A stretch of 64,000 nt of DNA. It comes from Bradyrhizobium sp. DOA9 (GTDB lineage Bacteria > Pseudomonadota > Alphaproteobacteria > Rhizobiales > Xanthobacteraceae). The DNA lies in contig NZ_DF820425.1 of the NCBI RefSeq assembly GCF_000617845.2, positions 4,887,725 through 4,951,724 of the forward strand. The letters run 5' to 3'. The translations under genes were made by a program, and so were the position numbers. Positions within the stretch are counted from its first letter, which is position 1. Every line of letters starts with the position of its first letter. Below, in pieces: positions 34,806-43,720 of the stretch. The notes under the pieces were generated by a model. That model searched no databases and had not been told where the DNA came from. It saw only the letters and a list, made by a program, of their open reading frames with translations.

Positions 34806-36443
34806 TCAGGCCTCGAAATTGCCGGCGCGGAAATCCATCGCGAAGGCGGGCGCTGCCTTCCACTTGATCGATTTCGGCTTGGCCGTGAAGGTCGCGTTCT
34901 GGTGCAGCACCGTGTAGGCGGGGTCTTCGCGCTCGGCGATCTCCAGCATGCGGCGGAACGCCTTCTTGCGCGCGGCCCGGTCGGTCGAGGTCTCCAGGAA
35001 TTCGGAGAGCTTGTTCAGCTCGGCATTGGTCCATTCGCCGATCTGCTGCTGCTGGCCGTTGGGACCGTGCTGGGCGACCAGCGACGACACCGGATCGTTG
35101 AAGGCGGCCGAGTTCGACCAGTCGCGCACCGCGCGGGTCGGGCTACGCTCCATGATCTGCGACCAGTTCTCCTTGGTCTCGATCTGCACGTTAAGTCCGA
35201 CCGACTTCCACATCTCGACCAGGATCTGCGCGGTCGCGACCTGGTTGGTGTAGTAATTGTTGAGCAGGCGGTACGGGATCGGGTCGCCCTTGTAGTTGGC
35301 CTGCTTGAGCAGATCCTGCGCGAGCTTCGGATCGTAGGCCGGTACGTTCCAGTCGGCGTTGAACATATCGCCGTAGAACTCCCATTGCAGGCCCTTCGGC
35401 ACGCGGGTGCGGCCAGACCACAGGCTGTCGACGATGGCTTGGCGATCGATCGCGTGGGTGAAGGCGCGCCGCACCAGCGGATTGGCGAGCACGGCATGGT
35501 TCTTGTCGAACACGGTGAGGCGGTGATTTTGAATCGTGCCGCCCTGCACCTCGAACGCTGCATTCTTCTCGATACCGGCGATCTGGTCCGGCGGGATGTC
35601 GCAGGCGAATTGGTATTCGCCCGAGAGCAGTCCGTTGATACGGCTGGCAACTTCGGGCACTTCGAGGAAGCGGATGCGCTTGAGCGGTGGCCGGCCGCCC
35701 CAATATTCATCGTGCGCTTCCAACGTCAGCGAAACGTCGGGCTTGAGCTCGACGACCTTGTAGGGGCCGGTCGTCACCGGCTTGCGGGCCCAGTCGAGAT
35801 AGCTCGCCGCCTCTTCCCAGGCGCGGCGGTTCATGATGTCGGAGCCGTAACGCGACAGCCGGCCCTCGATCGTGACGTCGGGCGTCGCGTTGTAGAAGCG
35901 CACCGTGTACTTGTCGACGGCATCGACGCGCACCAGGTCCGGCCAGATGCGGCGGGCGACCGCGGGAACGTCCGGCGGCAGCTCCTTGCCCGGGCGCGGC
36001 GTCGGGATCTTCTCGAACGCCTTGATGGTGGAGCGGTTCTTGGCCTCGGTCTCGCCGAACATGCGCTCGCGGCTGAAGGTGAAGACGACGTCTTCCGCCG
36101 TCAGCTCGTCGCCATTGTGGAACTTGACGCCCTGGCGCAGCTTCACCTCGACCGTCTGGTCGTCGATGCGGCGCCATTCGGTGGCAAGGCCCGGCACGGC
36201 CTCTAAGCTGCCGCGCCAGTTCTTCGAGATCAGGCCTTCCCAGATCGAGGAGAAGAACACGCGCTCGCCGACATTGGACTGCTCGCGCAGCACGTCGACC
36301 ACGTTGGCGTTCGTGACCTTCTGCACGGCGATCGTCACCGACGGTCGGTTGTCGGCTTGTCCGATCGCAAAGCGCGGCAGCAGAAGCGCGCCTGCGGCGG
36401 CGCCGCCGGATTTCAGGATGGTGCGACGGGTGAATTTGCTCAT
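34806..36443 (-). CDS. Family-5 solute-binding protein, probably Tat-exported
   Basis: This 545-aa protein is the periplasmic receptor of the operon. The N-terminus MSKFTRRTILKSGGAAAGAL carries a twin-arginine motif (R6-R7) followed by a hydrophobic stretch and a cut near FAIGQA. Family-5 features include KFHNGDELTAEDVVFTFSRE and the lobe segments GPYKVVELKPDVSLTLEAH and LVRRAFTHAIDRQAIV. Ligands in this family range from peptides to sugars and opines; the one here is unknown. Confidence 0.9.
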   Translation of the reverse strand: MSKFTRRTILKSGGAAAGALLLPRFAIGQADNRPSVTIAVQKVTNANVVDVLREQSNVGERVFFSSIWEGLISKNWRGSLEAVPGLATEWRRIDDQTVEVKLRQGVKFHNGDELTAEDVVFTFSRERMFGETEAKNRSTIKAFEKIPTPRPGKELPPDVPAVARRIWPDLVRVDAVDKYTVRFYNATPDVTIEGRLSRYGSDIMNRRAWEEAASYLDWARKPVTTGPYKVVELKPDVSLTLEAHDEYWGGRPPLKRIRFLEVPEVASRINGLLSGEYQFACDIPPDQIAGIEKNAAFEVQGGTIQNHRLTVFDKNHAVLANPLVRRAFTHAIDRQAIVDSLWSGRTRVPKGLQWEFYGDMFNADWNVPAYDPKLAQDLLKQANYKGDPIPYRLLNNYYTNQVATAQILVEMWKSVGLNVQIETKENWSQIMERSPTRAVRDWSNSAAFNDPVSSLVAQHGPNGQQQQIGEWTNAELNKLSEFLETSTDRAARKKAFRRMLEIAEREDPAYTVLHQNATFTAKPKSIKWKAAPAFAMDFRAGNFEA

Positions 36444-36473
36444 GGCGATAAGCCCTACCCTTTGTGATGTCGG

Positions 36474-37289
36474 TTATTCGGCGAGACCGAGGGCGGCGAG
36501 ATGCGCCGCGCCCTTGCGGACGTCGTCGTGATTGCGCAGTTCGAGGATCAGCCGCGGATTTGATGTCAGCCGTCCCAGCGCGCGGAATACGGCGACCCAG
36601 GGGATGTTGCCCTCGCCCGGGGCCCAGTGCCGATCGGCGAAGCCGTCGGTGTCCTGCAGGTGCACATGCGTCAGCATGTCCCCGGCGGTCTCGACGTAAT
36701 AGTCGACCGGCGGCGCGCCGGTGGAGATGTGCGCGTAATTGGCGTGGCCGGTGTCGAGCGAGACGCGGACCTTGCTGCTTTCCAGCGCCTTGGCCAGGCG
36801 GACGCGGTCGCGCGGATCCTTGTCCTCGATGTTCTCGATGACGATCTCGCAGCCGATCGTCTCGGCACGCGCGATCACCTCGGCGAGCGTCGCCTTGACG
36901 CGCTCGACGATATTGGCGCGGTTGTCCGGATAGAGATCGAGATTGTTGTGATCCCAGGTCGTGAACGGCGAATGGATCACCATCTGCGTTGCGCCGAGGA
37001 ACTCGGCGGCCTCGAGCCCCTGGAGCAGGCGCTTGGTCACGGCCTGGCGGATCATGGGATCGTGGCTGTCGATCTTGAAGCCCCAGAACGGACCGTGGAT
37101 GCCGAGCCGGCCGGTATGGCCCGACAGCATCTGCTTGATCTCGCCGGCGGTCGTGCGCCAGTCGCTATCGAGCAGGTCGGCGCGGAAGAAGTCCTGGATT
37201 TCCAGATCGCGCTGCTTTTCGAGAAGCCAGTCGCGATGCGCGGGGATCGATTTGATGGACAATGCGGCGCCCAGCACCGGCTTCGACAT
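36474..37289 (-). CDS. Sugar phosphate isomerase/epimerase (AP endonuclease 2-like TIM barrel)
   Basis: The 271-aa product (ATG 37289 after AAGGAG) is a xylose-isomerase-like TIM barrel. Candidate metal ligands are in CEIVIENIEDKDP, SLDTGHANYAH, HVHLQDTDGFADRHW and RLILELRNHD. It has no signal peptide, so it acts in the cytoplasm. It is the first gene of the ABC operon, 30 bases before the binding protein, which suggests it acts on the imported solute and that the solute is a sugar or polyol derivative. Confidence 0.85.
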   Translation of the reverse strand: MSKPVLGAALSIKSIPAHRDWLLEKQRDLEIQDFFRADLLDSDWRTTAGEIKQMLSGHTGRLGIHGPFWGFKIDSHDPMIRQAVTKRLLQGLEAAEFLGATQMVIHSPFTTWDHNNLDLYPDNRANIVERVKATLAEVIARAETIGCEIVIENIEDKDPRDRVRLAKALESSKVRVSLDTGHANYAHISTGAPPVDYYVETAGDMLTHVHLQDTDGFADRHWAPGEGNIPWVAVFRALGRLTSNPRLILELRNHDDVRKGAAHLAALGLAE

Positions 37290-37469
37290 GGCATGCTCCT
37301 TCGTCGTCAGCAATGACGGGGAGCAGCGCTAGACCAGTTCAATGACAGGCCCGTGAAATCCGTCTTCCGCAGCGCGGACGAGATGTGGACATCCTGCCCG
37401 CGCGTGCTGCGGTTCACCGCATCGATCGCTCGCGAGCGATGCCGAACGGGCACAGGGCAAGCGCTATCG

Positions 37470-37670
37470 TGCCCGTAGTGATCCGGAATGGAATCCTAGC
37501 CAACCTTCGCGTACATCGCGGGACATCGATCGGCGGCCACTTCCACGGGCATCACCCTCTGATCGCGCTACCCTTGGGGTTGGGGGACCACATGGGGCGG
37601 GGGATTGAAGGCTGGGGCAAGGTGACGAGGTCCGGACTCCTAGGCACTCCGGACCTCGAAACTTTTTAGA
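37470..37670 (+). ncRNA. Candidate RNA with four G-runs and a terminator-like hairpin
   Basis: The 441-base gap between the TIM-barrel gene and the DUF1236 gene contains, at 37576-37603, four G-runs (GGGG TT GGGGG ACCACAT GGGG C GGGGG) able to form a G-quadruplex. A perfect 11-bp hairpin CGAGGTCCGGA/TCCGGACCTCG (37626-37658) follows, with AAACTTTTTAG after it. This suggests a plus-strand transcript ending here. The start and identity of the RNA are unknown; a plus-strand open frame through it lacks coding character. Confidence 0.4.
37626..37668 (+). terminator. Terminator-like hairpin
   Basis: Perfect 11-bp stem CGAGGTCCGGA / TCCGGACCTCG with an 11-base loop, then AAACTTTTTAG. The T-run starts four bases after the stem, so termination on the plus strand is likely but not certain. 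Confidence 0.6.
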
Positions 37671-37681
37671 TTGAACGCAGC

Positions 37682-37720
37682 AACGCGCCGTCCGGTGGGG
37701 CATCCGGGCGGCGCGTTGTC
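37682..37720 (-). terminator. Inverted repeat downstream of the DUF1236 gene
   Basis: AACGCGCCG and CGGCGCGTT form a GC-rich stem with a loop containing CCGG. It lies 10 bases after the minus-strand stop at 37731 and is the likely end of that transcript, although no strong T-run follows. Confidence 0.5.
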
Positions 37721-37730
37721 GTTTCAGCGC

Positions 37731-38999
37731 TTAGCGCGTCTGCGGCTCCAGCGTCACGGTGCAGTCGCCCTGCCCTTGCGTCGCGACCACGATGTTGCCC
37801 GCGGGAGCGCCGAGGGCGATCGGCGCGGAGGAGCCGCCGCCGGGCATCTGGACGATCACGCTCAGGGAATCGGTGCGCGCGGTCGAACCCACGGTGGTCG
37901 GCTCGGCCTGGGCCACGTTGCCGGAGGCGTCACGTCGCATGATCTGGCAGTTCACCATGTTGCTTCCGCTTGCCGCCGCCATGCTTGACGACGAGGTGCT
38001 GCCGCCCATTTGGGCACGCGCCCGCGACGGATCGCGGGGGACCTGGCTGACGATGCGATGCGAGCGCGGCTCCACGATGATGACCTCGTCTTCCGTCGTG
38101 AAATATTCGTAGCCCCGATATGCAGGCTCGATCGAGACGATCTCGGGCGGAAGCCGATGCAGACGCACGCGCGAGGGAATCGTCTCGCCGACCCGGATCG
38201 AGATGTTCAGATTGCGCTCCGGCTGCGCCAGACGCGCGCGGCTCACCGTTTCGGAGATCCGCACCTGCCTCTCGGTCGTCACCTGGGCCTGCTGATTCAC
38301 CTGCGTGTTGGTCTGCGTGGTCTGGTTGGCCTGATTGGTTTGCGTGCCCGAGGTTCCGGGCGCGGTCTGCGCATTGTTGGTCGGAGCCGTGCTGTTGGTA
38401 TCCGTCGCAGTGGCCGGCCGGTTGCCCTGTTGCGCCGGTGGCTGCTGCTCGGCCGCATTGCGCGGCGGCTGGGCCTGGTTGCGCTCGTTCTGGTTGGCTG
38501 TCGCTCCCGCGCGCTCGTTCTGCTGGCCAGTCGTCGGGCCAGTCTTGGATTTCTCGGATTCGGCGGCTGATTTCTGCGGCGTCGCCTTGTCCTGCTTGGT
38601 TTCCGCGCTGCTCTTGCCCGCATCGCGTCCGGGCTTCGCGCTCTCGGCTTCCCGGTTGCGATCGCGCGAATGCTCGCGAGACTCCTGCGCCTGATCCTTC
38701 GCCTTCGGTTGGTTGCGTTCCGAAGCCGTCGCCGGCTGGCGCTTGTCGTCATTTGCCTCGCTCTTGGCAGCGCCGCCTCGATCCTCGCGACCTGCGCCCT
38801 GAAGCCGCTCCTGGGCGCCCTGCGCGCGCTCTTGAACACGGTCTTGAGCCGCACCACCGCGCTGCGGCGCAGCGCCCTTGGCCGGTTCCTCGGTCCGTTT
38901 CGGCTCGTCCCTGCGCTCGCCGGGCGCCTGGGCGTAAGCAAGGCCGGACGCGAGCATGAGTCCGATGGCCGCAGTCGATAACAACAAATGTTGACGCAT
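37731..38999 (-). CDS. DUF1236 exported protein with long disordered region
   Basis: The 422-aa product (ATG 38999) has a signal peptide (MRQHLLLSTAAIGLMLASGL AYA). Residues about 25-235 are low-complexity, rich in Gln, Asn, Lys, Glu, Ala and Arg, with a later Gln/Asn/Thr-rich part (QTNQANQTTQTNTQVNQQ). Residues about 240-320 carry the DUF1236 pattern: RQVRISETVSRARL, ISIRVGETIPSRVRLHRLPP, YRGYEYFTTEDEVIIVEPRS. The C-terminal 100 residues are unassigned and have two Cys. It is probably periplasmic or envelope-associated. Confidence 0.82.
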   Translation of the reverse strand: MRQHLLLSTAAIGLMLASGLAYAQAPGERRDEPKRTEEPAKGAAPQRGGAAQDRVQERAQGAQERLQGAGREDRGGAAKSEANDDKRQPATASERNQPKAKDQAQESREHSRDRNREAESAKPGRDAGKSSAETKQDKATPQKSAAESEKSKTGPTTGQQNERAGATANQNERNQAQPPRNAAEQQPPAQQGNRPATATDTNSTAPTNNAQTAPGTSGTQTNQANQTTQTNTQVNQQAQVTTERQVRISETVSRARLAQPERNLNISIRVGETIPSRVRLHRLPPEIVSIEPAYRGYEYFTTEDEVIIVEPRSHRIVSQVPRDPSRARAQMGGSTSSSSMAAASGSNMVNCQIMRRDASGNVAQAEPTTVGSTARTDSLSVIVQMPGGGSSAPIALGAPAGNIVVATQGQGDCTVTLEPQTR

Positions 39000-39103
39000 G
39001 GTCCCTCTCCTCGACAATTCGCAACAACAGACGCGAACGTTCTGTCCGTGCGAAGGTTCCTGAGCAGGAACGCAGTCGTGAAAGTGAGCCGATCAGGTCG
39101 CGA

Positions 39104-39487
39104 TCACATCGCATCCTTCAGCGTCAGTCGCGCCGTGAAGGTCACGCTGGTCTTGCCGACCAGCGCCATGCCTTCGACTTCCGCGCCGCCGGGGAAATAG
39201 TCCCCGGAAAAGCCGCAGGTGACCTCCCTGCCGCCGAATGCGAGCGTCCTGCCGACCGCCTCGGTGTGCTGATTGACGATCATGTCGCCCCGCCACTTGC
39301 CGTTCCGGAAGGTGTAGCTGCCGGTGTAGTAGAAGTAGCTGTCGCCGCCCATGATGCGGCCGTCGCAGAGCACGACCACGCCCCTGGCCTGCCCACGCTT
39401 GCCGTCCCGCATCTCGATGTCGAAGATGTAGAGGCCGTTGACGACCCTGGCCTCCTCGCCCGCTTCCGCCGCATCGCCAGCCGACAT
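39104..39487 (-). CDS. GrlR-like small beta protein
   Basis: The 127-aa product from ATG 39487 contains VVNGLYIFDIEMRDG, GVVVLCDGRIMGGDSYFYYT, GSYTFRNGKWRGDMIVNQHT and a C-terminal CGFSGDYFPG then VTFTARL. This beta-rich pattern with GGDxxxxYxGxY is like GrlR, a negative regulator of type III secretion, and its wider family. Here no type III genes are present, so a regulatory role is not implied. It lies 31 bases after nadE. Confidence 0.7.
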   Translation of the reverse strand: MSAGDAAEAGEEARVVNGLYIFDIEMRDGKRGQARGVVVLCDGRIMGGDSYFYYTGSYTFRNGKWRGDMIVNQHTEAVGRTLAFGGREVTCGFSGDYFPGGAEVEGMALVGKTSVTFTARLTLKDAM

Positions 39488-39518
39488 CCGATCATCCCCC
39501 ACCGATCCGCTGCCCCGA

Positions 39519-41552
39519 TCAGTTCGGCACGTTCCGCTCGAGATCCTCGAGCCATGCCGCCGCGCTCGAATCCGAGGGCGCGCGCCAGTCGCCGCGTGGC
39601 GACAGCGAGCCGCCGGCCGAGACCTTCGGCCCGTTCGGCATGGCCGAGCGCTTGAACTGGCTGAAGGCGAAGAAGCGGCGCAGGAACACCTCCAGCCAGC
39701 GGCGGATCTCCTTGAGATCATACGCCCTGCGCCGGTCGCTGGGGAAGGCCGGCGGCCATTCGCCCTTGGCAACGTCCTTCCACGCCTGCAGCGCCATGAA
39801 GGCGATCTTGGACGGCCGCATGCCGAAGCGCAGCGTGTAGAACAGGTTGAAGTCCTGCAGCTCGTACGGTCCGACGGACGCTTCCGTGCTCTGCGGCTTC
39901 TCGCCGGCCTCGACCGGCACGAGCTCGGGCGAGATTTCGGCGGCCAGGATCGAACCGAGCGTCCGGTTGACGTCGTCGCTGAACTGTTTCGAGGAGATCA
40001 CCCAGCGGATCAGATGCTGGATCAGCGTCTTCGGCACGCCGGCGTTGACGTTGTAATGCGCCATCTGGTCGCCGACGCCATAGGTGCACCAGCCGAGCGC
40101 AAGTTCGGAGAGATCGCCGGTCCCGATCACGATGCCGCCGTGATGGTTGGCCAGCCGGAACAAATAATCCGTGCGCAGGCCCGCCTGCACGTTCTCGAAG
40201 GTGACGTCGTAGACCTTCTCGCCCTTGCCGAAGGGATGGCCGATATCCTTCAGCATCTGCGTCGCCGTGGTGCGGATGTCGAGCTCCTGCCAACTCGTCT
40301 GCAACGCCTTCATCAGTGCGAGCGCATGGGTCTTGCTCTCGCTGCCGGTGGCAAAGCCCGGCATGGTGTAGGCGAGGATGTTCTCGCGCGGCAGGCCGAG
40401 CAGGTCGACCGCCTTGGCGGCGACGATCAGGGCATGGGTGGAATCGAGGCCGCCCGAGACGCCGATCACGACGCGCTTGGTGCCGGTCGCGCGCATGCGC
40501 TGCACCAGGCCGGCGACCTGGATGTTGTAGGCTTCATAGCAGTCCTGCTCGAGCAGGCTCTCATCGCTTGGCACGAACGGGAAGCGCTCGACCTTGCGCA
40601 GGAAGCCGATATCGGCCGCCGGCGGCTTCAGGGCAAATGTCACCTTGCGGAAAAACGCCTCGCGCTGCCGCCTGTTGTCGTCGAACGTTCCCATCAGCGC
40701 GCGTTCCTGCCTGAGCAGGTCGAGATCGACGTCGGCAAGCGTGATCTGGCCGCCCTGGCGGAACCGCTCGCCCTCGGCCAGCAGCACGCCGTTCTCGTAG
40801 ATCGAGGTCTGACCGTCCCAGGCGAGATCGGTTGTGGATTCCCCAGCCCCGGCCGCGGAATAGACGTAGGCCGCAAGACAACGCGCCGAGGTCGATTGGC
40901 ACAGCAATGCGCGCGAACGCGCCCGGCCGATCGTGATCGGGCTGCCCGACAGGTTGATCAGCACGCTCGCGCCAGCAAGCGCGAGCTCCGAGGCCGGGGT
41001 CACCGGGATCCACATGTCCTCGCAGATCTCGACGCCGATGGTGAGGCCCGGAACGTCCTCGGCCGCGAACAGGAGATCCACCCCGAACGGCGCGTGCAGT
41101 CCGCCGAAGGCGATGCTCTCGCCGGCGATGCCGGCGCCGGAGGCGAAATGCCGTCCCTCGTAGAACTCGCGATAGGTCGGCAAGTAGGATTTCGGCACGA
41201 CGCCGAGGACGTTGCCGCGATGAATGACGACGGCGCAATTGTAGATTCGATTGCCAAAGCGCAGCGGCGCCCCGACGATCAGGACCGTCATCATCCCCGC
41301 GGAGGATTCAACGATCGCGCCGAGCCCGCGCTCGACCGCATCGAGCAGCGGATCCTGCTTCACAAGGTCCTCGATCGCATAACCGGACAGGCACAGCTCG
41401 GGAAACACCGCGACCGCGACCGACTGCTCGTGGCAGGCATCGGCCGCCGCGAGGACGGCCTTGGCATTGGCGCTGGGATCGGCGACGTGGGAGGTGGTCA
41501 CGCAGGCCGCCACGCGCGCAAATCCATGGGCGTAAATCGAGTGGAACGTCAT
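39519..41552 (-). CDS. nadE: Glutamine-dependent NAD+ synthase
   Basis: NadE makes NAD+ from deamido-NAD+, ATP and glutamine. The 677-aa protein (ATG 41552, MTFHSIYAHGFARVAACVTT) has an N-terminal nitrilase-type glutaminase (Glu in FPELCLSGY; Lys in KSYLPTYREFYE; Cys in GVEICEDMWIP) and a C-terminal synthetase with PP-loop GVSGGLDSTHAL and GTGDLSELALGWCTYG. The length matches the two-domain mycobacterial type. A pncA gene nearby also serves NAD supply. Confidence 0.95.
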   Translation of the reverse strand: MTFHSIYAHGFARVAACVTTSHVADPSANAKAVLAAADACHEQSVAVAVFPELCLSGYAIEDLVKQDPLLDAVERGLGAIVESSAGMMTVLIVGAPLRFGNRIYNCAVVIHRGNVLGVVPKSYLPTYREFYEGRHFASGAGIAGESIAFGGLHAPFGVDLLFAAEDVPGLTIGVEICEDMWIPVTPASELALAGASVLINLSGSPITIGRARSRALLCQSTSARCLAAYVYSAAGAGESTTDLAWDGQTSIYENGVLLAEGERFRQGGQITLADVDLDLLRQERALMGTFDDNRRQREAFFRKVTFALKPPAADIGFLRKVERFPFVPSDESLLEQDCYEAYNIQVAGLVQRMRATGTKRVVIGVSGGLDSTHALIVAAKAVDLLGLPRENILAYTMPGFATGSESKTHALALMKALQTSWQELDIRTTATQMLKDIGHPFGKGEKVYDVTFENVQAGLRTDYLFRLANHHGGIVIGTGDLSELALGWCTYGVGDQMAHYNVNAGVPKTLIQHLIRWVISSKQFSDDVNRTLGSILAAEISPELVPVEAGEKPQSTEASVGPYELQDFNLFYTLRFGMRPSKIAFMALQAWKDVAKGEWPPAFPSDRRRAYDLKEIRRWLEVFLRRFFAFSQFKRSAMPNGPKVSAGGSLSPRGDWRAPSDSSAAAWLEDLERNVPN

Positions 41553-41694
41553 CGAGCGCAGTACCCTCAAGTCTCTTGCCGGCGGCAGTCGCCGTCAGTT
41601 CCAGTCAAATGTAGCCCATCGATCTGGCCCCGTGCAGGCCATCAGCCGTCATGCATAACGGGTTTGCGCCTCGTCCGGTCCAGTGCCGGCGAGC

Positions 41695-42810
41695 TCAGGC
41701 GCTGCGGGCCAGCACGCCGGGCCGATCGTCGCGCAGCCACCCGGCGATCCGGTGCCAGGCGTGCGCATGGGTGCGCGCGCCCATGAACAGGCCGAGATGG
41801 TTGCTGGGCTCGGACGCTGCCGCGATGAAGGCGGGTGGCGTGCCGACAAGCCCCGCGGTGGCCAGTGCTTGCGTTGCCGGCACCACATCGTCGTCGAGCC
41901 CGGCGAGCAGAAAGATCGGTGCCTTGACGTCCTTCAGATCGATTGGGCGGCCGAGCGCCACGAAACGGCCCTCGGCGATGCGGTTCTCCCGGAAGATCGC
42001 GTTGACGATCTCGAGATAATAAGTGCCCGGCAGGTTGAGCGTCTCGGCGTTCCAGCGGTCGAACCGCGCCAGCAGCTCGGCGCCCTGCTCGTCCGAGAGA
42101 TCCCGCTGCAATGCCGCCACGATATCGTCGTCGTCGGGCGCTTTGGACCAGAAGCGCAGCATCTCCTCGCCGCTGACATTGCCGCCGCCGCGCGCGACGA
42201 GCTGGTCATAGACCAGCTCGGGCGCGTTGCGGGCGAGCCGGGACAACGAGGACTCGATCGACAGGTCCACGGGAGCACCGACCAGGACCAGCCGCCGCAC
42301 CTTGGCTGGAAAGCGCGCGGCATAGAGCAGCGACAGCCATCCGCCCTGGCAGAGCCCGACGAGATCGACCGGCGCGCCGATCTCGTCGATGGCGACGTTG
42401 AGATCCGAAAGATAGCTGTCGATCGAGAGATAGCGCATGTCCGGCGTCGCCGATCGCCAGTCGGTGAGATAGACCCGGTCGATGCCGCCATTTCGCAGCG
42501 ACTGCACCACGCTGTGGCCTGCGGCGAAATCGGCGATCAGGGCCCGGTGCAGCGCATAGGGTGCGCAGACCAGCGCCGGCTGGCCGGACCGGGTCTGCGA
42601 GCAATCGCGCAAGCCCATGGTTGCGAGCTCCAGCGCAACGCTGCTCGGCGTCGTCCACGGCAGGCTGCTGTCGCCCTGGTTCTCGGATGTCCGCTCCAGC
42701 CACCAGAAGCAGGCATCCATGGCGAGCTGCGCCGCCGCAAACGGCCAGAGCCTGGGATCATCAGGAGCCTGCCCTGGCCCGCGCGGCGGTTTGGCGATCT
42801 TGTCCACCAT
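41695..42810 (-). CDS. PHA synthase-like alpha/beta hydrolase with Cys nucleophile
   Basis: The 371-aa protein is an alpha/beta hydrolase whose nucleophile elbow reads GLCQGG (C154), the cysteine lipase box of PhaC polyhydroxyalkanoate synthases rather than the Ser of depolymerases and esterases. The other triad members are likely Asp in LAGLDDDVVP and His in EPSNHLGLF. Its length is near that of class III PhaC (about 355 aa), and it lacks the class I N-terminal domain. It follows pncA by 16 bases. Whether it polymerises or hydrolyses is unknown. Confidence 0.75.
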   Translation of the reverse strand: MVDKIAKPPRGPGQAPDDPRLWPFAAAQLAMDACFWWLERTSENQGDSSLPWTTPSSVALELATMGLRDCSQTRSGQPALVCAPYALHRALIADFAAGHSVVQSLRNGGIDRVYLTDWRSATPDMRYLSIDSYLSDLNVAIDEIGAPVDLVGLCQGGWLSLLYAARFPAKVRRLVLVGAPVDLSIESSLSRLARNAPELVYDQLVARGGGNVSGEEMLRFWSKAPDDDDIVAALQRDLSDEQGAELLARFDRWNAETLNLPGTYYLEIVNAIFRENRIAEGRFVALGRPIDLKDVKAPIFLLAGLDDDVVPATQALATAGLVGTPPAFIAAASEPSNHLGLFMGARTHAHAWHRIAGWLRDDRPGVLARSA

Positions 42811-42826
42811 GGCTACCTCGACATCC

Positions 42827-43453
42827 TCACAGAAACGCCTCGAGGCTCACGACGGCAATGCCGAGGTCGCGAAAACTCCGATGGGTCGCCGCGACCGAGC
42901 CGTCGAGATCGATGCCGCGGCAGGCATCCTCGATGACGGCCACCTCCAGTCCCGCCTTGCGCGCATCTTCCGCCGAGAAGCGGACGCAGAAGTCCAGCGC
43001 GAGACCCGCGACAAACACGGTCTTCAGCTCGCGCTCGTGCAAATATCCGAGCAATCCGGTCGGCGTCCGATGGTCGTTCTCGAACAATGCCGAGTAGGAA
43101 TCGATGCCGCGGCGGAAGCCCTTGCGCACCACGAGGCTCGCTTGCGTCACGTCGAGATCGCAATGAAATTCCGCGCCGGCCGTGCCCTGCACGCAATGCG
43201 TCGGCCAAAGCACCTGCGGCCCGTAGTCGAGCGCGATGGTCTGGAATGGCTGCTTGCCGGCATGGTTGGGCGCGAAGGAGACATGATCAGCCGGATGCCA
43301 GTCCTGGGTCAGCACCACATTGGCGAATTTTTGGGCGATCCTGTTGATGGCGGGGACGACCTTCTCGCCACCGGGAACGGCGAGCGCCCCGCCGGTGCAG
43401 AAGTCGTTCTGTACGTCGATCACCAGCAGCACGTCGCGGTCGGAAATCTTCAT
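42827..43453 (-). CDS. pncA: Nicotinamidase PncA
   Basis: PncA deamidates nicotinamide to nicotinate in the NAD salvage route and also activates pyrazinamide. The 208-aa product has the catalytic triad D13 (VIDVQNDF), K111 (VVRKGF) and C156 (LALDFCVRFS), and metal ligands in TQDWHPADHVSF and WPTHCVQG. It is the first gene of a likely operon with the PhaC-like gene, and nadE follows on the same strand. It is divergent from glk. Confidence 0.94.
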   Translation of the reverse strand: MKISDRDVLLVIDVQNDFCTGGALAVPGGEKVVPAINRIAQKFANVVLTQDWHPADHVSFAPNHAGKQPFQTIALDYGPQVLWPTHCVQGTAGAEFHCDLDVTQASLVVRKGFRRGIDSYSALFENDHRTPTGLLGYLHERELKTVFVAGLALDFCVRFSAEDARKAGLEVAVIEDACRGIDLDGSVAATHRSFRDLGIAVVSLEAFL

Positions 43454-43720
43454 CGCCGTCCCATTCGATCTGCCGGGCGCGAGGGCGCCGGGCGAGCCGG
43501 CTCAGTGTCCGCCTTCCCGCGCTGCTGCGCAACCACTGGCGCGCGCGACAGCTGCGCGAATTGGTCACCGTAGGCTGCCACCATGCAACGGATTGACCTC
43601 GTCCGTGTTGACTAGGCGCACCCAAGGGCAGATTCTCGCACCGCCCGCGCCAGGCGGATCGGGTCGAAGCAGCGGAGGACAGGGCTGCCAGGGCCTGAGG
43701 GTCGTGGCGGCGATGAGGTC

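Noticed and set aside
37385..37669. 94-codon plus-strand frame in the gap upstream of the TIM-barrel operon
   Set aside because: It runs through the G-runs and the terminator hairpin and has no start signal or recognisable protein content.
39438..41786. 782-codon plus-strand frame opposite nadE
   Set aside because: Same type of antisense shadow; nadE motifs are intact on the minus strand.
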